A stretch of DNA of 56,450 nt from assembly GCA_946411835.1 (NCBI GenBank), contig CAMKFK010000004.1:1-56450 (forward strand), in the 5' to 3' direction. Shown here piece by piece: positions 16,525-25,703 of this stretch. Made by a program: the position numbers and the translations under genes. The notes below the pieces were generated by a model. The model was not told where the DNA came from. It made no database searches and worked only from the letters and a program-made list of their open reading frames with translations. The stretch is from an uncultured Clostridia bacterium. GTDB lineage: Bacteria > Bacillota > Clostridia > Oscillospirales > Oscillospiraceae. Each line of letters starts with the position of its first letter. The stretch's first letter is position 1.

Positions 16525-19500
16525 ATGTCCTTTGCCCATCTTCATGTCCACACCGAATACAGCCTGCTCGACGGAGCCTGCCGCATCCGTGACCTGCCCA
16601 AGCTGGTGAAGTCCATGGGGCAGGACGCCTGCGCCATCACCGATCACGGCGTCATGTACGGCGTGATCGACTTTTATCGCGCCTGCCTGGCGGAGGGTGT
16701 CAAGCCGATCATCGGCTGCGAGGTTTACGTCGCGCCGCGCACGCGGTTTGACAAAATTCATGAATTTGACGCCGAGGCGCGCCACCTCGTCCTGCTTTGC
16801 GAGAACGAAACCGGCTACCGCAACCTCTCCTACATGGTTTCGATGGCGCACATCGAGGGCTTTTACATCAAGCCGCGCGTCGACCTTGACCTTCTGCGCG
16901 AGCGTCACGAGGGGCTCATCGCGCTGTCCGCCTGCCTTGCGGGCGAGATACCGCGTTGCCTGAGAGCCGGAAATTACAATGGTGCAAAGGAATATGCCTT
17001 AACACTATCCGAGATATTCGGTCCCGATCATTTTTACCTCGAATTGCAGGATCACGGCATCCGCGAGCAGGTGACCGTCAACCGGGGCATCCTGCGGCTG
17101 CACGAGGAGACGGGGTTGCCGCTGGTCGTGACGAACGACGCGCATTATCTGCGCCGTGAGGACGCGGCGGCGCATGACGTGCTGCTGTGCATTCAGACCG
17201 GCAAGACCGTGGACGATGAGAACCGAATGCGCTACGAGCCGCAGAGCTTTTACCTCCGCTCCACGGAGGAGATGGCGGCGCTGTTTCCCGACTACCCCGA
17301 GGCGGTGGAGAACACTGGAAAGATCGCGGAGATGTGCAACCTTTCGTTTACCTTCGGCAAGTACCACCTGCCGGAGTTCAAGCTGCCGGAGGGGTACGAC
17401 AGCTATTCCTACCTCAAAAAGCTCTGCGGCGAGGGCTTTGCCGAGCGCTACGGCGACGGCACGCCGGAATACCGCGCACAGCTTGAATACGAGCAGAACA
17501 TGATCGAGAAGATGGGCTTCACGGACTATTTTCTCATCGTCTCCGACTTCGTGCGCTATGCCAAGGGCGCTGGCATCCCGGTCGGTCCCGGGCGCGGCAG
17601 CGCGGCGGGGAGCATGGTGTCCTACTGCCTGCACATCACGGACATCGACCCGATGCAGTATGCGCTGTATTTTGAGCGCTTTCTGAACCCCGAGCGCGTG
17701 TCCATGCCGGATATTGACATGGACTTCGGCGACACCCGCCGCGGCGAGGTTGTGGACTATGTGCGAGGCAAATACGGCGACGACCATGTGGCGCAGATCG
17801 TCACCTTCGGCACGATGGCGGCGCGCGGCGTCATCCGCGATGTAGGCCGCGCGCTGAATATGACCTACGCCGACTGCGACGTGATTGCCAAGCTGGTGCC
17901 CGCCGCGCTGCACATCACGCTGGACGATGCGCTGCGCTTCTCGCGCGAGCTGCGCGAAAAGTACGAGCAGGATGAACAGATCAAACGCCTGATCGACACC
18001 GCTCGCTCGCTGGAGGGAATGCCGCGCCATGCCTCGACCCACGCGGCGGGCGTGGTCATTACAAAGGAGCCGGTGGTCAATTATGTGCCGCTGGCGCGCA
18101 ATGACGATACCATCGTCTGCCAGTACACGATGGTCACGCTGGAGGAGCTGGGGCTTCTCAAGATGGATTTTCTCGGCCTGCGCAACCTGACGATCCTTGA
18201 CGACGCGGTGAAAATGATACAGCGCAAGGAACCTTCCTTTACGCTTGCTTCCATCCCGGACAACGACCCGGAGACCTATGAGATGCTGCAGCAGGGCAAG
18301 ACTTCGGGCGTCTTCCAGCTGGAATCCGCCGGGATGACGGGCGTGTGCGTCGGGCTCAAGCCCTCCAACGTTGAGGATCTGACCGCCATCATCGCGCTTT
18401 ACCGTCCGGGACCGATGGACTCGATTCCGCGCTTCATCGCCTGCAAGCACGATCCCAAGCTCGTGACCTATGCGCACCCCTCGCTTGAGCCGATCCTCTC
18501 CGTCACCTACGGCTGCATCGTCTATCAGGAGCAGGTCATTGAAATTTTCCGCCGCCTCGCGGGGTATTCGCTGGGACAGGCGGACATGATCCGCCGCGCC
18601 ATGAGCAAGAAGAAAGCGAAGGACGTGGAGAAGGAGCGCCAGACCTTCCTGCACGGTGACAGCGCGCGCGGCATAGCGGGCTGCGTCGCCAACGGCATCC
18701 CGGAGCAGGTTGCCGAGGCGATTTATCAGGATATTTACGACTTTGCCAACTATGCCTTCAATAAGGCGCACGCCGTCAGCTACGCGGTGGTTGCGTACCA
18801 GACGGCATACTGCAAGCGGCACTTTTTCAAGGAGTACATGGCGGCGCTGCTCTCCAGCGTGCTGGACGTGTCCGAGAAGGTGAACGACTATTTCGGCGAG
18901 TGCAAGGACAACGGCGTTGCGCTGCTGCCGCCGGACGTAAATCGCTCCGCCGCCGGGTTCACGGTGGAGGAGGGCGGCATACGCTTCGGGCTCGCCGCCA
19001 TCAAGGGCATCGGGCGCGGACTGATCGCGCGCATGACGGCGGAGCGCGCGGCGAACGGCACGTTCGCCGATTTTCAGGACTTCTGCAAGCGCATGGACGG
19101 CGCGGATATGAACAAGCGCGCCGTCGAGAGCCTGATCCGCGCGGGCGCGTTTGACGCAATGGGCTGCCGCCGCGCGCAGCTGCTCGCGGTCTTCGAGAAG
19201 GTCATGGACGGCATCGCCAACAGCAAGCGAGCCAATCTGGAGGGGCAGATCGACTTCTTCGGACTCGGCGCGGATACGCCGCAGCAGTCGGCGCTGGCGC
19301 TCCCCGATATCGAGGAGTTCCCTGCCGTGGAGCTGATGCGCATGGAGAAGGAGACCACCGGGCTCTACCTCTCCGGACACCCGATGGACGCCTACCGCGA
19401 CGCCGCGCGCGCCGCCGGCGCGGCGAGCATCGCGCGCGTGCGCGATGATTTTGCGCAGGAGAGCGGCCCCACCGTCTACGCCGATGGACAGCAGGTGACG

Positions 19501-19986
19501 CTTTGCGGCGTCGTGACCGCCAGCAAGACCAAGGCGACAAAGAACAACTCTCTCATGGCATACGTCACGCTGGAGGACAACAGCGGCGCGATGGAGCTTC
19601 TGTGCTTCGCGCGCTGCCTGGAGAACTACGGCAGCTATCTGCGCGTCGGCTCCGTGATCCTGGCGCGAGGGCGGCTGTCCGTGCGCGACGAAAAGGCGCC
19701 GCAGCTGATGTGCGACTTCGCCCATCCGCTGAACGAAAAGCAGGCGGCGCCGGGGCTGGGCGCGGACAAGGCGGGGAAGACGCTGTATTTGCGGCTTCCC
19801 TCAAAGGACGGCCCGCAGATGGCGCATGTCCGCCGCGTGCTCTATATGTTTGAGGGCGCGCAGAACCCGGTCAGGATTCGTCTCACCGACACGGGCAAGC
19901 TGATCGGCGCGACCTGTGATCTCCGCGATTCGCTTGCGCGGGAGATGCGGCGGTATCTGGGTGACGACAACGTTGTGATAAAATAG
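16525..19986 (+). CDS. dnaE: DNA polymerase III subunit alpha
   Basis: This is a replicative or lagging-strand polymerase of 1153 residues (C-family). The N-terminal PHP domain opens HLHVHTEYSLLDGA. The catalytic aspartates sit in PDIDMDF (Asp396 and Asp398). The palm continues with GPGRGSAAGS before it and GRALNMTY after it. Helix-hairpin-helix and C-terminal OB-fold segments follow (QQVTLCGVVTASKTKATKNN, about residue 990). Length agrees with the DnaE1/DnaE3-type lacking a separate exonuclease insert. ACGGAGGATACC precedes the ATG. It is the last gene of the hprK operon. Confidence 0.96.
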   Translation: MSFAHLHVHTEYSLLDGACRIRDLPKLVKSMGQDACAITDHGVMYGVIDFYRACLAEGVKPIIGCEVYVAPRTRFDKIHEFDAEARHLVLLCENETGYRNLSYMVSMAHIEGFYIKPRVDLDLLRERHEGLIALSACLAGEIPRCLRAGNYNGAKEYALTLSEIFGPDHFYLELQDHGIREQVTVNRGILRLHEETGLPLVVTNDAHYLRREDAAAHDVLLCIQTGKTVDDENRMRYEPQSFYLRSTEEMAALFPDYPEAVENTGKIAEMCNLSFTFGKYHLPEFKLPEGYDSYSYLKKLCGEGFAERYGDGTPEYRAQLEYEQNMIEKMGFTDYFLIVSDFVRYAKGAGIPVGPGRGSAAGSMVSYCLHITDIDPMQYALYFERFLNPERVSMPDIDMDFGDTRRGEVVDYVRGKYGDDHVAQIVTFGTMAARGVIRDVGRALNMTYADCDVIAKLVPAALHITLDDALRFSRELREKYEQDEQIKRLIDTARSLEGMPRHASTHAAGVVITKEPVVNYVPLARNDDTIVCQYTMVTLEELGLLKMDFLGLRNLTILDDAVKMIQRKEPSFTLASIPDNDPETYEMLQQGKTSGVFQLESAGMTGVCVGLKPSNVEDLTAIIALYRPGPMDSIPRFIACKHDPKLVTYAHPSLEPILSVTYGCIVYQEQVIEIFRRLAGYSLGQADMIRRAMSKKKAKDVEKERQTFLHGDSARGIAGCVANGIPEQVAEAIYQDIYDFANYAFNKAHAVSYAVVAYQTAYCKRHFFKEYMAALLSSVLDVSEKVNDYFGECKDNGVALLPPDVNRSAAGFTVEEGGIRFGLAAIKGIGRGLIARMTAERAANGTFADFQDFCKRMDGADMNKRAVESLIRAGAFDAMGCRRAQLLAVFEKVMDGIANSKRANLEGQIDFFGLGADTPQQSALALPDIEEFPAVELMRMEKETTGLYLSGHPMDAYRDAARAAGAASIARVRDDFAQESGPTVYADGQQVTLCGVVTASKTKATKNNSLMAYVTLEDNSGAMELLCFARCLENYGSYLRVGSVILARGRLSVRDEKAPQLMCDFAHPLNEKQAAPGLGADKAGKTLYLRLPSKDGPQMAHVRRVLYMFEGAQNPVRIRLTDTGKLIGATCDLRDSLAREMRRYLGDDNVVIK

Positions 19987-20016
19987 CTGTGGTAAAAAAG
20001 CTGAATATCATCCGCA

Positions 20017-20050
20017 AAAGAGGAAGGGAAGCGCGCCCTTCCTCTTTGCT
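20017..20050 (+). terminator. terminator of the hprK-dnaE operon
   Basis: A perfect 12-bp stem, AAAGAGGAAGGG (20017-20028) with its complement at 20036-20047, closes a 7-base loop. The T-run is short (TTT then GCTG). Confidence 0.8.
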
Positions 20051-20124
20051 GTCCGTGTATGACGCGCGCCCCGCTTCACCCGTTCCGCACCCCCGTCATA
20101 TCATACAGCAAAGGGGGAATCGAC

Positions 20125-20376
20125 ATGGATCATTATCTGTTCACCGCTCGTTCGGTCACACACGCACAGCGAATGGCACACGCGCTCGCCAGTGTCGGAA
20201 TCGGTACGACCATGAAGCGGGTGAGCAATCAGGTCACGGGCAGCGGCTGCGGCTACACCCTGCAGGTGGGGGAGGGCAAGCTGCATCGCGCCTACGACGC
20301 GCTGCGCGCCAGCGACCTGCGCCCGGTAAAGGTATTCCGCGTCAGCGGCGGCGAGCTGCGCGAGGTGCTGCCGTGA
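20125..20376 (+). CDS. DUF3343 protein
   Basis: This 83-residue protein matches DUF3343 (putative Se/S carrier-like family). It opens MDHYLFTARSVTHAQRMAHAL and contains the RVSNQVTGSGCGYTLQV core, with one conserved Cys in the SGCGY motif. In other Clostridia the family travels with a TIGR01977-type desulfurase and with labile-selenium genes. AAGGGGG precedes the ATG at 20125. Its stop codon overlaps the start of the desulfurase-like gene by 4 bases, so the two are translationally coupled. Confidence 0.88.
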   Translation: MDHYLFTARSVTHAQRMAHALASVGIGTTMKRVSNQVTGSGCGYTLQVGEGKLHRAYDALRASDLRPVKVFRVSGGELREVLP

Positions 20377-21494
20377 TTTATCTGGACAGCGCGGCGACGA
20401 CCTTTCGCAAGCCGCAGACCGTGCGTGTCGCCGTGCAGCGCGCCATGCAGACGATGAGCTCGCCCGGGCGCGGCGGCTACGAGAGCGCGCGGGCGGCGGA
20501 GGAGCTGCTGTTCCGCACCCGCACGCTGGCGGCGGAGCTCTTCGGCGTGCCGGACGCCGAGCACGTCGTCTTCACATCCAGCGCAACCCATGGGCTGAAC
20601 ATTGCCATCAAGAGCGTCGTCCCGGTCGGCGGGCGGGTGGTCGTGTCTCCGTGGGAGCACAACGCCGTTACGCGCCCGCTGCACGCGCTGGGCGCGGAGG
20701 TCGCCGTCGCCGCCGCGCCGCTCTTCGACGACGACTCCTGTGTCCGCGCCTTTTCCAAGGAAATACGGCGCGGCGCGGACGCGGTGGTCTGCACGGCGGC
20801 GTCCAACGTCTTCGGCTACGTCATGCCGCTGCAGGAGATTGCCGCCGTCTGCCGCCGGATGCGCGTGCCGCTGGTCGTGGACGCGGCGCAGAGCGCGGGG
20901 GCGGAGGCGCTGGACATGACGGCGCTGGGTGCGGCGTTTGTCGCCATGCCGGGGCACAAGGGGCTTTACGGACCGCAGGGCACGGGGCTGCTGCTGTGCG
21001 GCGCGGACGCCAAGCCCCTGCTCGAGGGCGGCACGGGCAGCGCCTCGCTCTCACAGGAGATGCCGGACTTTTTGCCTGACCGTCTGGAGGCGGGCACACA
21101 CAACGTTCCCGGCGTCGCGGGTCTTGAGGCGGGGCTGCGTTACGTTCGCGGCATGACGCCGGAGCGCATCGCGCGCTACGAGCGCCGTCTCATCCGCCGC
21201 GCGTCGGAAAGCCTGCGCCGAATGGATGGGGTCACGGTCTACGCCTCGGACGATCCCGCGCGGCAGCTCGGCGTGCTGTCCTTTACGGTCGCCGGACGCG
21301 AGAGCGAGGACCTGGCGCGCGCGCTGGCGCGGCGCGGCGTAGCCGTGCGCGCGGGGCTCCACTGCGCGCCGCTTGCCCACCAAAGCGCGGGCACGGCGGA
21401 GGGCGGCACGGTGCGTCTGAGCGTTTCCGCGTTTACAACAGAGGCGGAAATCGACGGTTTTCTGAACGCGCTGCGTGGCATACTGGCAAAGTGA
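20373..21494 (+). CDS. cysteine desulfurase family protein (class V aminotransferase fold)
   Basis: This 373-residue PLP enzyme resembles the TIGR01977 desulfurase-like group. Features are YLDSAATTFRKP at the N-terminus, VFTSSATHGLN, the PLP-binding Lys in MPGHKGLYGPQGTG, and a catalytic-type Cys in RAGLHCAPLAHQ near residue 330. It would mobilise sulfur or selenium from Cys or selenocysteine. The start is GTG at 20373, coupled to DUF3343; the frame extends upstream to 19989 but crosses the terminator. Substrate is not provable from sequence. Confidence 0.9.
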   Translation: MIYLDSAATTFRKPQTVRVAVQRAMQTMSSPGRGGYESARAAEELLFRTRTLAAELFGVPDAEHVVFTSSATHGLNIAIKSVVPVGGRVVVSPWEHNAVTRPLHALGAEVAVAAAPLFDDDSCVRAFSKEIRRGADAVVCTAASNVFGYVMPLQEIAAVCRRMRVPLVVDAAQSAGAEALDMTALGAAFVAMPGHKGLYGPQGTGLLLCGADAKPLLEGGTGSASLSQEMPDFLPDRLEAGTHNVPGVAGLEAGLRYVRGMTPERIARYERRLIRRASESLRRMDGVTVYASDDPARQLGVLSFTVAGRESEDLARALARRGVAVRAGLHCAPLAHQSAGTAEGGTVRLSVSAFTTEAEIDGFLNALRGILAK

Positions 21495-21539
21495 CCCAAA
21501 AGCGGCCCTGTAATTCACGGAAAATTCACGCGCTCGCCG

Positions 21540-21568
21540 TTGCAATTTGACGGCGCTTATATTAGAAT
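21540..21568 (+). promoter_or_regulatory. cdaA promoter
   Basis: TTGCAA (21540-21545) and TAGAAT (21563-21568) have a 17-base spacer in an AT-rich patch upstream of cdaA. Confidence 0.65.
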
Positions 21569-21610
21569 AAGATTAATTATGGGATTCTGTGCTTTTTCGG
21601 ATGAAACGGG

Positions 21611-22501
21611 GTGGCTTACTTGTCGTCGATTCTTGAGGGTGTGCTGCGCTATGTCGGAACGATCGCGCTGACCGACTGGCTGGACATCGTCGTGCTCGCC
21701 TATCTGCTCTATCGGGCGCTGCTTCTGGTGGGGCGTTCGCGCGCGGCGAACCTTGGCAAGGGCGTGCTGGTGTTCCTCTTGGTGATGGCGGCGAGCGTGC
21801 TGTTCCGCCTCAACACGATCAACGCGATCCTGCGCGCCATCCTGACATGGGGCGTTATGGCGCTGATCGTCATCTTTCAGCCGGAGATCCGCCGTCTGCT
21901 CGAACAGGTAGGCTCCAGCAAGCTCAGCTCCCTCAATCCCTTCGCCCGCGTCCAGCGCACCGGCGTGCTCGAGACCGTCATCGCACAGACGGTGGACGCC
22001 TGCGTGGAGATGTCCGACGCGCGGACGGGGATGCTGGTGGTCTTTGAGCGCGGCACCAAGCTGGACGATATCGTCCGCACGGGCACCATCGTGGACGCGC
22101 AGGTATCCAGCCAGCTTTTGAAGAATATCTTCTTCGTCAAGGCGGCGATGCACGACGGCGCAGTCATCGTGCGCGACGGGCGCCTGCTTGCAGCGGGCTG
22201 CATCCTGCCGCTGTCCCACAACGTCAACATCAGCCGCGACCTCGGCACCCGCCATCGCGCCGGCATCGGCATGAGTGAAAACTCCGACGCTGTGGTCATC
22301 ATCGTCTCAGAGGAGACGGGCGCGATCTCCGTCGCCGTCGGCGGCATTTTGAAGCGCCACCTGACGGCACAGACGCTCAACACGCTTCTGACCAACGAGC
22401 TGATACCCGCTGTAGAGGAAAGCAAGCCGGAGCGCTTCCGGCTGAGCAGCCTGTTCCGGCGCAAAAAGAGTGAGGAGGCGAGCGAAGATGCAGATCAGTA
22501 A
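21611..22501 (+). CDS. cdaA: diadenylate cyclase CdaA
   Basis: CdaA makes the second messenger c-di-AMP from two ATP at the membrane, controlling potassium/osmolyte balance and wall homeostasis. The 296-residue protein has three N-terminal membrane segments (about residues 22-40, 48-65, 70-90) and a DAC domain with the catalytic MHDGAVIV and RHRAGIGMSE motifs. The start is taken as GTG at 21611; the ribosome site is weak (ACGGGG) and a TTG at 21620 is an alternative. It overlaps cdaR by 14 bases. Confidence 0.95.
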   Translation: MAYLSSILEGVLRYVGTIALTDWLDIVVLAYLLYRALLLVGRSRAANLGKGVLVFLLVMAASVLFRLNTINAILRAILTWGVMALIVIFQPEIRRLLEQVGSSKLSSLNPFARVQRTGVLETVIAQTVDACVEMSDARTGMLVVFERGTKLDDIVRTGTIVDAQVSSQLLKNIFFVKAAMHDGAVIVRDGRLLAAGCILPLSHNVNISRDLGTRHRAGIGMSENSDAVVIIVSEETGAISVAVGGILKRHLTAQTLNTLLTNELIPAVEESKPERFRLSSLFRRKKSEEASEDADQ

Positions 22502-23765
22502 CCGAAGACGCGCCTTCTATATTTTCATTTCCATCGTGATGGCCTTTGCGCTCTGGTATTATGTCAACAGCACCTCCGACGTGGACATCGCGCTCAGCGG
22601 CGTTCCGGTGGAATTCCTCAACGCGGAGACCTCGCTTGCGAACAAGGGTCTCGTCCTGCTGGACGGCGGCGATACGACGGTTGATCTCGTGCTGACGATG
22701 CCGCGCGACGTGGTGTTCCATTTTGACGTGGAGCGTCTGCATATCTACGCGAACCTCATCACCATAAACTCTACGGGCAGCCAGTCCATCGCCTATTCCA
22801 TCGCGTATCCGCCCGGCATCAGCCCGAATCAGGTGTCCGTCAAGTCCCCCACCGTGCAGACCGTTTCGGTGCGCGTGGGCGACCTGTTCCGCAAGAACGA
22901 CGTGGAGATTCGCGTCAATCTTGTCGGCAACGTGGCGGACGGTTACGCCGCCGGGCGCGTGACGACGCTGCCGCCCGTGCTGGAGATTTGGGGACAGCAG
23001 AGCGAAGTGACCCGCGTGAGCTACGCGCAGGTAACGCTGAACATCGAGAACGCCGCGTCGACGATCAACGAGCAGCTGCCCTTCGAGCTGTATGACGAGG
23101 ACGGCGTGCAGATCGAGAACAGCAGCATCCACTCCGCCAGCGATACGGTGCAGGTGACGATGCCCGTCATCTCCGCCGCCGAGGTGCCGCTGGTCGTGCA
23201 CTTCATTGAGGAGCCCGGCGTCCGCGCGGAGAGCTTTGACTATTCGCTCGACGTGCCGTATGTCACCCTCTCCGGCGACGCGAACCAGCTCGCTGCGCTG
23301 GATGAGCTGCTGCTCGGCGAAGTCGCCCTGACAGAGATCGACGAGCGGCAGAGCTTCACGTTCCCCATTCCCATTCCCGAGGGGCTGACCAACCTCAGCG
23401 GCGCCGCAGAGGCGACGCTGACCATTGAAAACCGCGACGTGACCACGGTCAACCGCACCGTGACTCAGTTTGGTATTGAGAACTTCGGCGATTCCGAGCG
23501 CACGGTCGAGGTCGTCACCTCGCCCCTGAACGTCCGGCTGCGCGGCGTGGAGGATGAGCTGGAGAACGTCGACGATGCCGACGTCACCGCCATCGCAGAC
23601 CTGACGGACGTGACCAACGCCAGCGGGACGTATACCGTGCCCGCCGAGATACACATCGAGGGCGACGCGGACGTCGGCGCGGCGGAGACGTACCAGCTTA
23701 CCGTGCGCATCAGCACGCCGGAGGCTGAGGCCGCGCCCGAAGCCGGACAGGAGACAGACACATGA
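22488..23765 (+). CDS. cdaR: CdaR, YbbR-domain regulator of CdaA
   Basis: CdaR is a membrane-anchored extracytoplasmic protein that modulates CdaA. The 425 residues contain one N-terminal membrane segment (AFYIFISIVMAFALWYYV, about residues 8-25) followed by several YbbR repeats, visible as recurring VPVEFLN/VPLVVHF/FTFPIPIPEGL beta patterns. The C-terminus is Glu/Ala-rich. The ATG at 22488 follows GAGGAGG at 22472-22478. The gene normally found next, glmM, is absent here; an RseC-like gene follows with a 4-base overlap. Confidence 0.93.
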   Translation: MQISNRRRAFYIFISIVMAFALWYYVNSTSDVDIALSGVPVEFLNAETSLANKGLVLLDGGDTTVDLVLTMPRDVVFHFDVERLHIYANLITINSTGSQSIAYSIAYPPGISPNQVSVKSPTVQTVSVRVGDLFRKNDVEIRVNLVGNVADGYAAGRVTTLPPVLEIWGQQSEVTRVSYAQVTLNIENAASTINEQLPFELYDEDGVQIENSSIHSASDTVQVTMPVISAAEVPLVVHFIEEPGVRAESFDYSLDVPYVTLSGDANQLAALDELLLGEVALTEIDERQSFTFPIPIPEGLTNLSGAAEATLTIENRDVTTVNRTVTQFGIENFGDSERTVEVVTSPLNVRLRGVEDELENVDDADVTAIADLTDVTNASGTYTVPAEIHIEGDADVGAAETYQLTVRISTPEAEAAPEAGQETDT

Positions 23766-24166
23766 AACAGATCGCAACCGTGGAACGGCTGAGACGGGAC
23801 GGGCGCGCCGTGATCGTTGTCGCGCGGCAGTCCGCCTGCGCCCACGATTGTCACGAGTGCGCGGGCTGCGGCGGCAGCGTTGCGCCCATTCGCGCGGTGG
23901 CGGACAACCCCATCCGCGCGCAGGTGGGGCAGAAGGTCGTGGTCGAGAGCAGCTCGCGTCAGTTTTTCGGCGTGATCCTGTTGGTCTATATGCTGCCCGT
24001 GGCGCTGTTCTTCGCCGCGTACTTTGCCACGGCGTCCTTTGGCGGAGCGGTGCCCGTCGCAGCGTCTGTCGCCGCGTTTTTCTGCGGCGTCGTGCCCGCC
24101 GTGCTCTATGACCGGCGCGTCCGGCGCAGAGGCGGTATGAGCTTTTCCATTGTGCGGGCGTTCTGA
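23762..24166 (+). CDS. RseC/MucC-like SoxR-reducing system protein
   Basis: This 134-residue protein matches the RseC/MucC family, which in proteobacteria acts with SoxR reduction or sigma-E signalling; the Firmicute role is not defined. A cysteine cluster CAHDCHECAGCGG (about residues 26-38) suggests an Fe-S or redox site. Two membrane segments follow (FFGVILLVYMLPVALFFAAYF and VAASVAAFFCGVVPAVLY). It overlaps the cdaR stop (ATGA), so it belongs to the cdaA transcript. Confidence 0.85.
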   Translation: MKQIATVERLRRDGRAVIVVARQSACAHDCHECAGCGGSVAPIRAVADNPIRAQVGQKVVVESSSRQFFGVILLVYMLPVALFFAAYFATASFGGAVPVAASVAAFFCGVVPAVLYDRRVRRRGGMSFSIVRAF

Positions 24167-24167
24167 A

Positions 24168-25067
24168 GTGTTCGGCTACATTCGCCCCGCCTCGCAGCGG
24201 CTGAACGATGCGGAACGTGCGCGCTTCCGCGCCGCCTATTGCGGCCTGTGTCGCACGCTGGGGCGACGCTACGGTTTTGCGGCGCGCTTCCTGTTGAACT
24301 TTGACTTTACGCTGCTGGCGATTCTGCTCTCCCTGGGGACGCCGCCGCGCGTCGTATGCCGCCGCTGTGTCGCGCATCCCTGCAAGGGCTGCGGCGCGAT
24401 GGAGGAGACGGCGGCGCTGGACGCTGCGGCGTCGCACAGCGTTGTGCTTGCCTGGTGGCAGCTTCGGGATCACATCGCGGACCACGGCTTCCTTGCGGGG
24501 CTTCCGTACCGTCTCGCGGCGCTGCTGCTCCGGCGCGCCTATCGCAGGGCGCGCGCCGACGCGGCGGACTTCGACGCTGCCGTGCGCGCGCATCTTGCGG
24601 AGCTTGCCGCGCGCGAGGCGGAGCAGTGCGCTTCGCTCGACCGGGCGGCGGAGCCCTTTGCGGCGCTGCTGGCAAAGCTGGCGGACGCGGAGCCGGACGC
24701 GGTGAAGCGGCGCGTTTTTGCCCAGCTCTTTTACCATCTCGGACGCTGGATCTACCTGGTCGACGCGGCGGACGATTACCAAAGGGACGCCGAAACCGGC
24801 AATTACAACCCGCTGCGCTGCCGCTATGGGACGGACGGCGACACGCTGAGCGAGGAGGCTCGCCGCGCCCTCGGCGAAACGCTGGACGCCTCGATCCGCC
24901 GTATGGCAAGCGCCTATGCGCTGCTGGATGCGGAGGAGTGGACAAGCGTGCTGGACAGCATATTTTATGAGAGTCTCTACGGGATCGGCGGCGCGGTCCT
25001 GCGGGGTGTATATCGCAAGCCGTCGCGCCTGCGGCGCGCTCGCACGGCAGAAGGAGAGACGGTATGA
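24168..25067 (+). CDS. DUF5685 family protein
   Basis: This 299-residue protein begins [29 protein letters not shown], the opening of DUF5685. Cysteines cluster in [13 protein letters not shown] and [17 protein letters not shown], which looks like a metal site, and [20 protein letters not shown] is a conserved acidic block. The function is unknown. The GTG at 24168 is preferred over the TTG at 24150 because the family starts M-F-G-Y. It lies 1 base after the RseC-like stop and overlaps the J-domain gene by 4 bases. Confidence 0.85.
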   Translation: MFGYIRPASQRLNDAERARFRAAYCGLCRTLGRRYGFAARFLLNFDFTLLAILLSLGTPPRVVCRRCVAHPCKGCGAMEETAALDAAASHSVVLAWWQLRDHIADHGFLAGLPYRLAALLLRRAYRRARADAADFDAAVRAHLAELAAREAEQCASLDRAAEPFAALLAKLADAEPDAVKRRVFAQLFYHLGRWIYLVDAADDYQRDAETGNYNPLRCRYGTDGDTLSEEARRALGETLDASIRRMASAYALLDAEEWTSVLDSIFYESLYGIGGAVLRGVYRKPSRLRRARTAEGETV

Positions 25068-25687
25068 GCGATCCGTACAAAGTTTTGAACATCTCGCCCA
25101 ACGCCTCGGACGACGAGGTTAAGCGCGCCTACCGTGAGCTTGCCCGCAAGTACCACCCCGACAACTACCACGACAACCCGCTTGCCGACCTTGCGCAGGA
25201 GAAGATGAAGGAGATCAACGAGGCCTATGAGCAGGTGCAGAAGCAGCGCAAGACGCAGGCCGCCTACGGCTCGCCGCAGGGCGCCTATTCCTACGGCGGC
25301 GCGTCGTCTTACGCCGGGTCCTCCTCTGCCGACCCGCTCATGCAGCGGGTGCGCGCGGCGATCAACAGCGGAGACATCACGCTGGCGGAGCGGCTGCTGA
25401 ACGAGGCGCAGGAGCACGGCGCGGAATGGAGCTTCCTGATGGGCGTTGTGTGTATGCGGCGCGGGTGGATGGACGAGGCGAAGCAGTATTTGCAGACCGC
25501 CTGCCGCATGGAGCCCGACAACGCAGAATACCGTCAGGCGATGCAGCTGTTCGACAACAGCGGTTATCAGCCCGCCGGCTATCGCGGCTTCGGCTCGATG
25601 ACCTTCGGGGACGACGCCTGTATGCGCCTGTGCGCGGGCTATGCCTGTTTCAGCGCGACCGGCTGCCCGATATTCTGCTGTATATAA
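25064..25687 (+). CDS. J-domain (DnaJ-like) protein
   Basis: This 207-residue protein has an N-terminal J domain (residues 3-65) with the HPD tripeptide in [12 protein letters not shown], so it should stimulate an Hsp70. A Gly/Ser/Tyr-rich linker is followed by two TPR-like helices ([44 protein letters not shown]). The extreme C-terminus is Cys-rich ([22 protein letters not shown]). No zinc-finger or C-terminal client domain of classical DnaJ is present. DUF5685 and small J-domain genes adjoin in related Clostridia. The partner is unknown. Confidence 0.88.
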   Translation: MSDPYKVLNISPNASDDEVKRAYRELARKYHPDNYHDNPLADLAQEKMKEINEAYEQVQKQRKTQAAYGSPQGAYSYGGASSYAGSSSADPLMQRVRAAINSGDITLAERLLNEAQEHGAEWSFLMGVVCMRRGWMDEAKQYLQTACRMEPDNAEYRQAMQLFDNSGYQPAGYRGFGSMTFGDDACMRLCAGYACFSATGCPIFCCI

Positions 25688-25703
25688 TGAGGAGAGAGAA
25701 GAT

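Noticed and set aside
17005-19725. 906-codon minus-strand frame opposite dnaE, and 49239-51929 opposite leuS
   Set aside because: They are antisense shadows of well-supported genes, with no ribosome sites or domain signatures.
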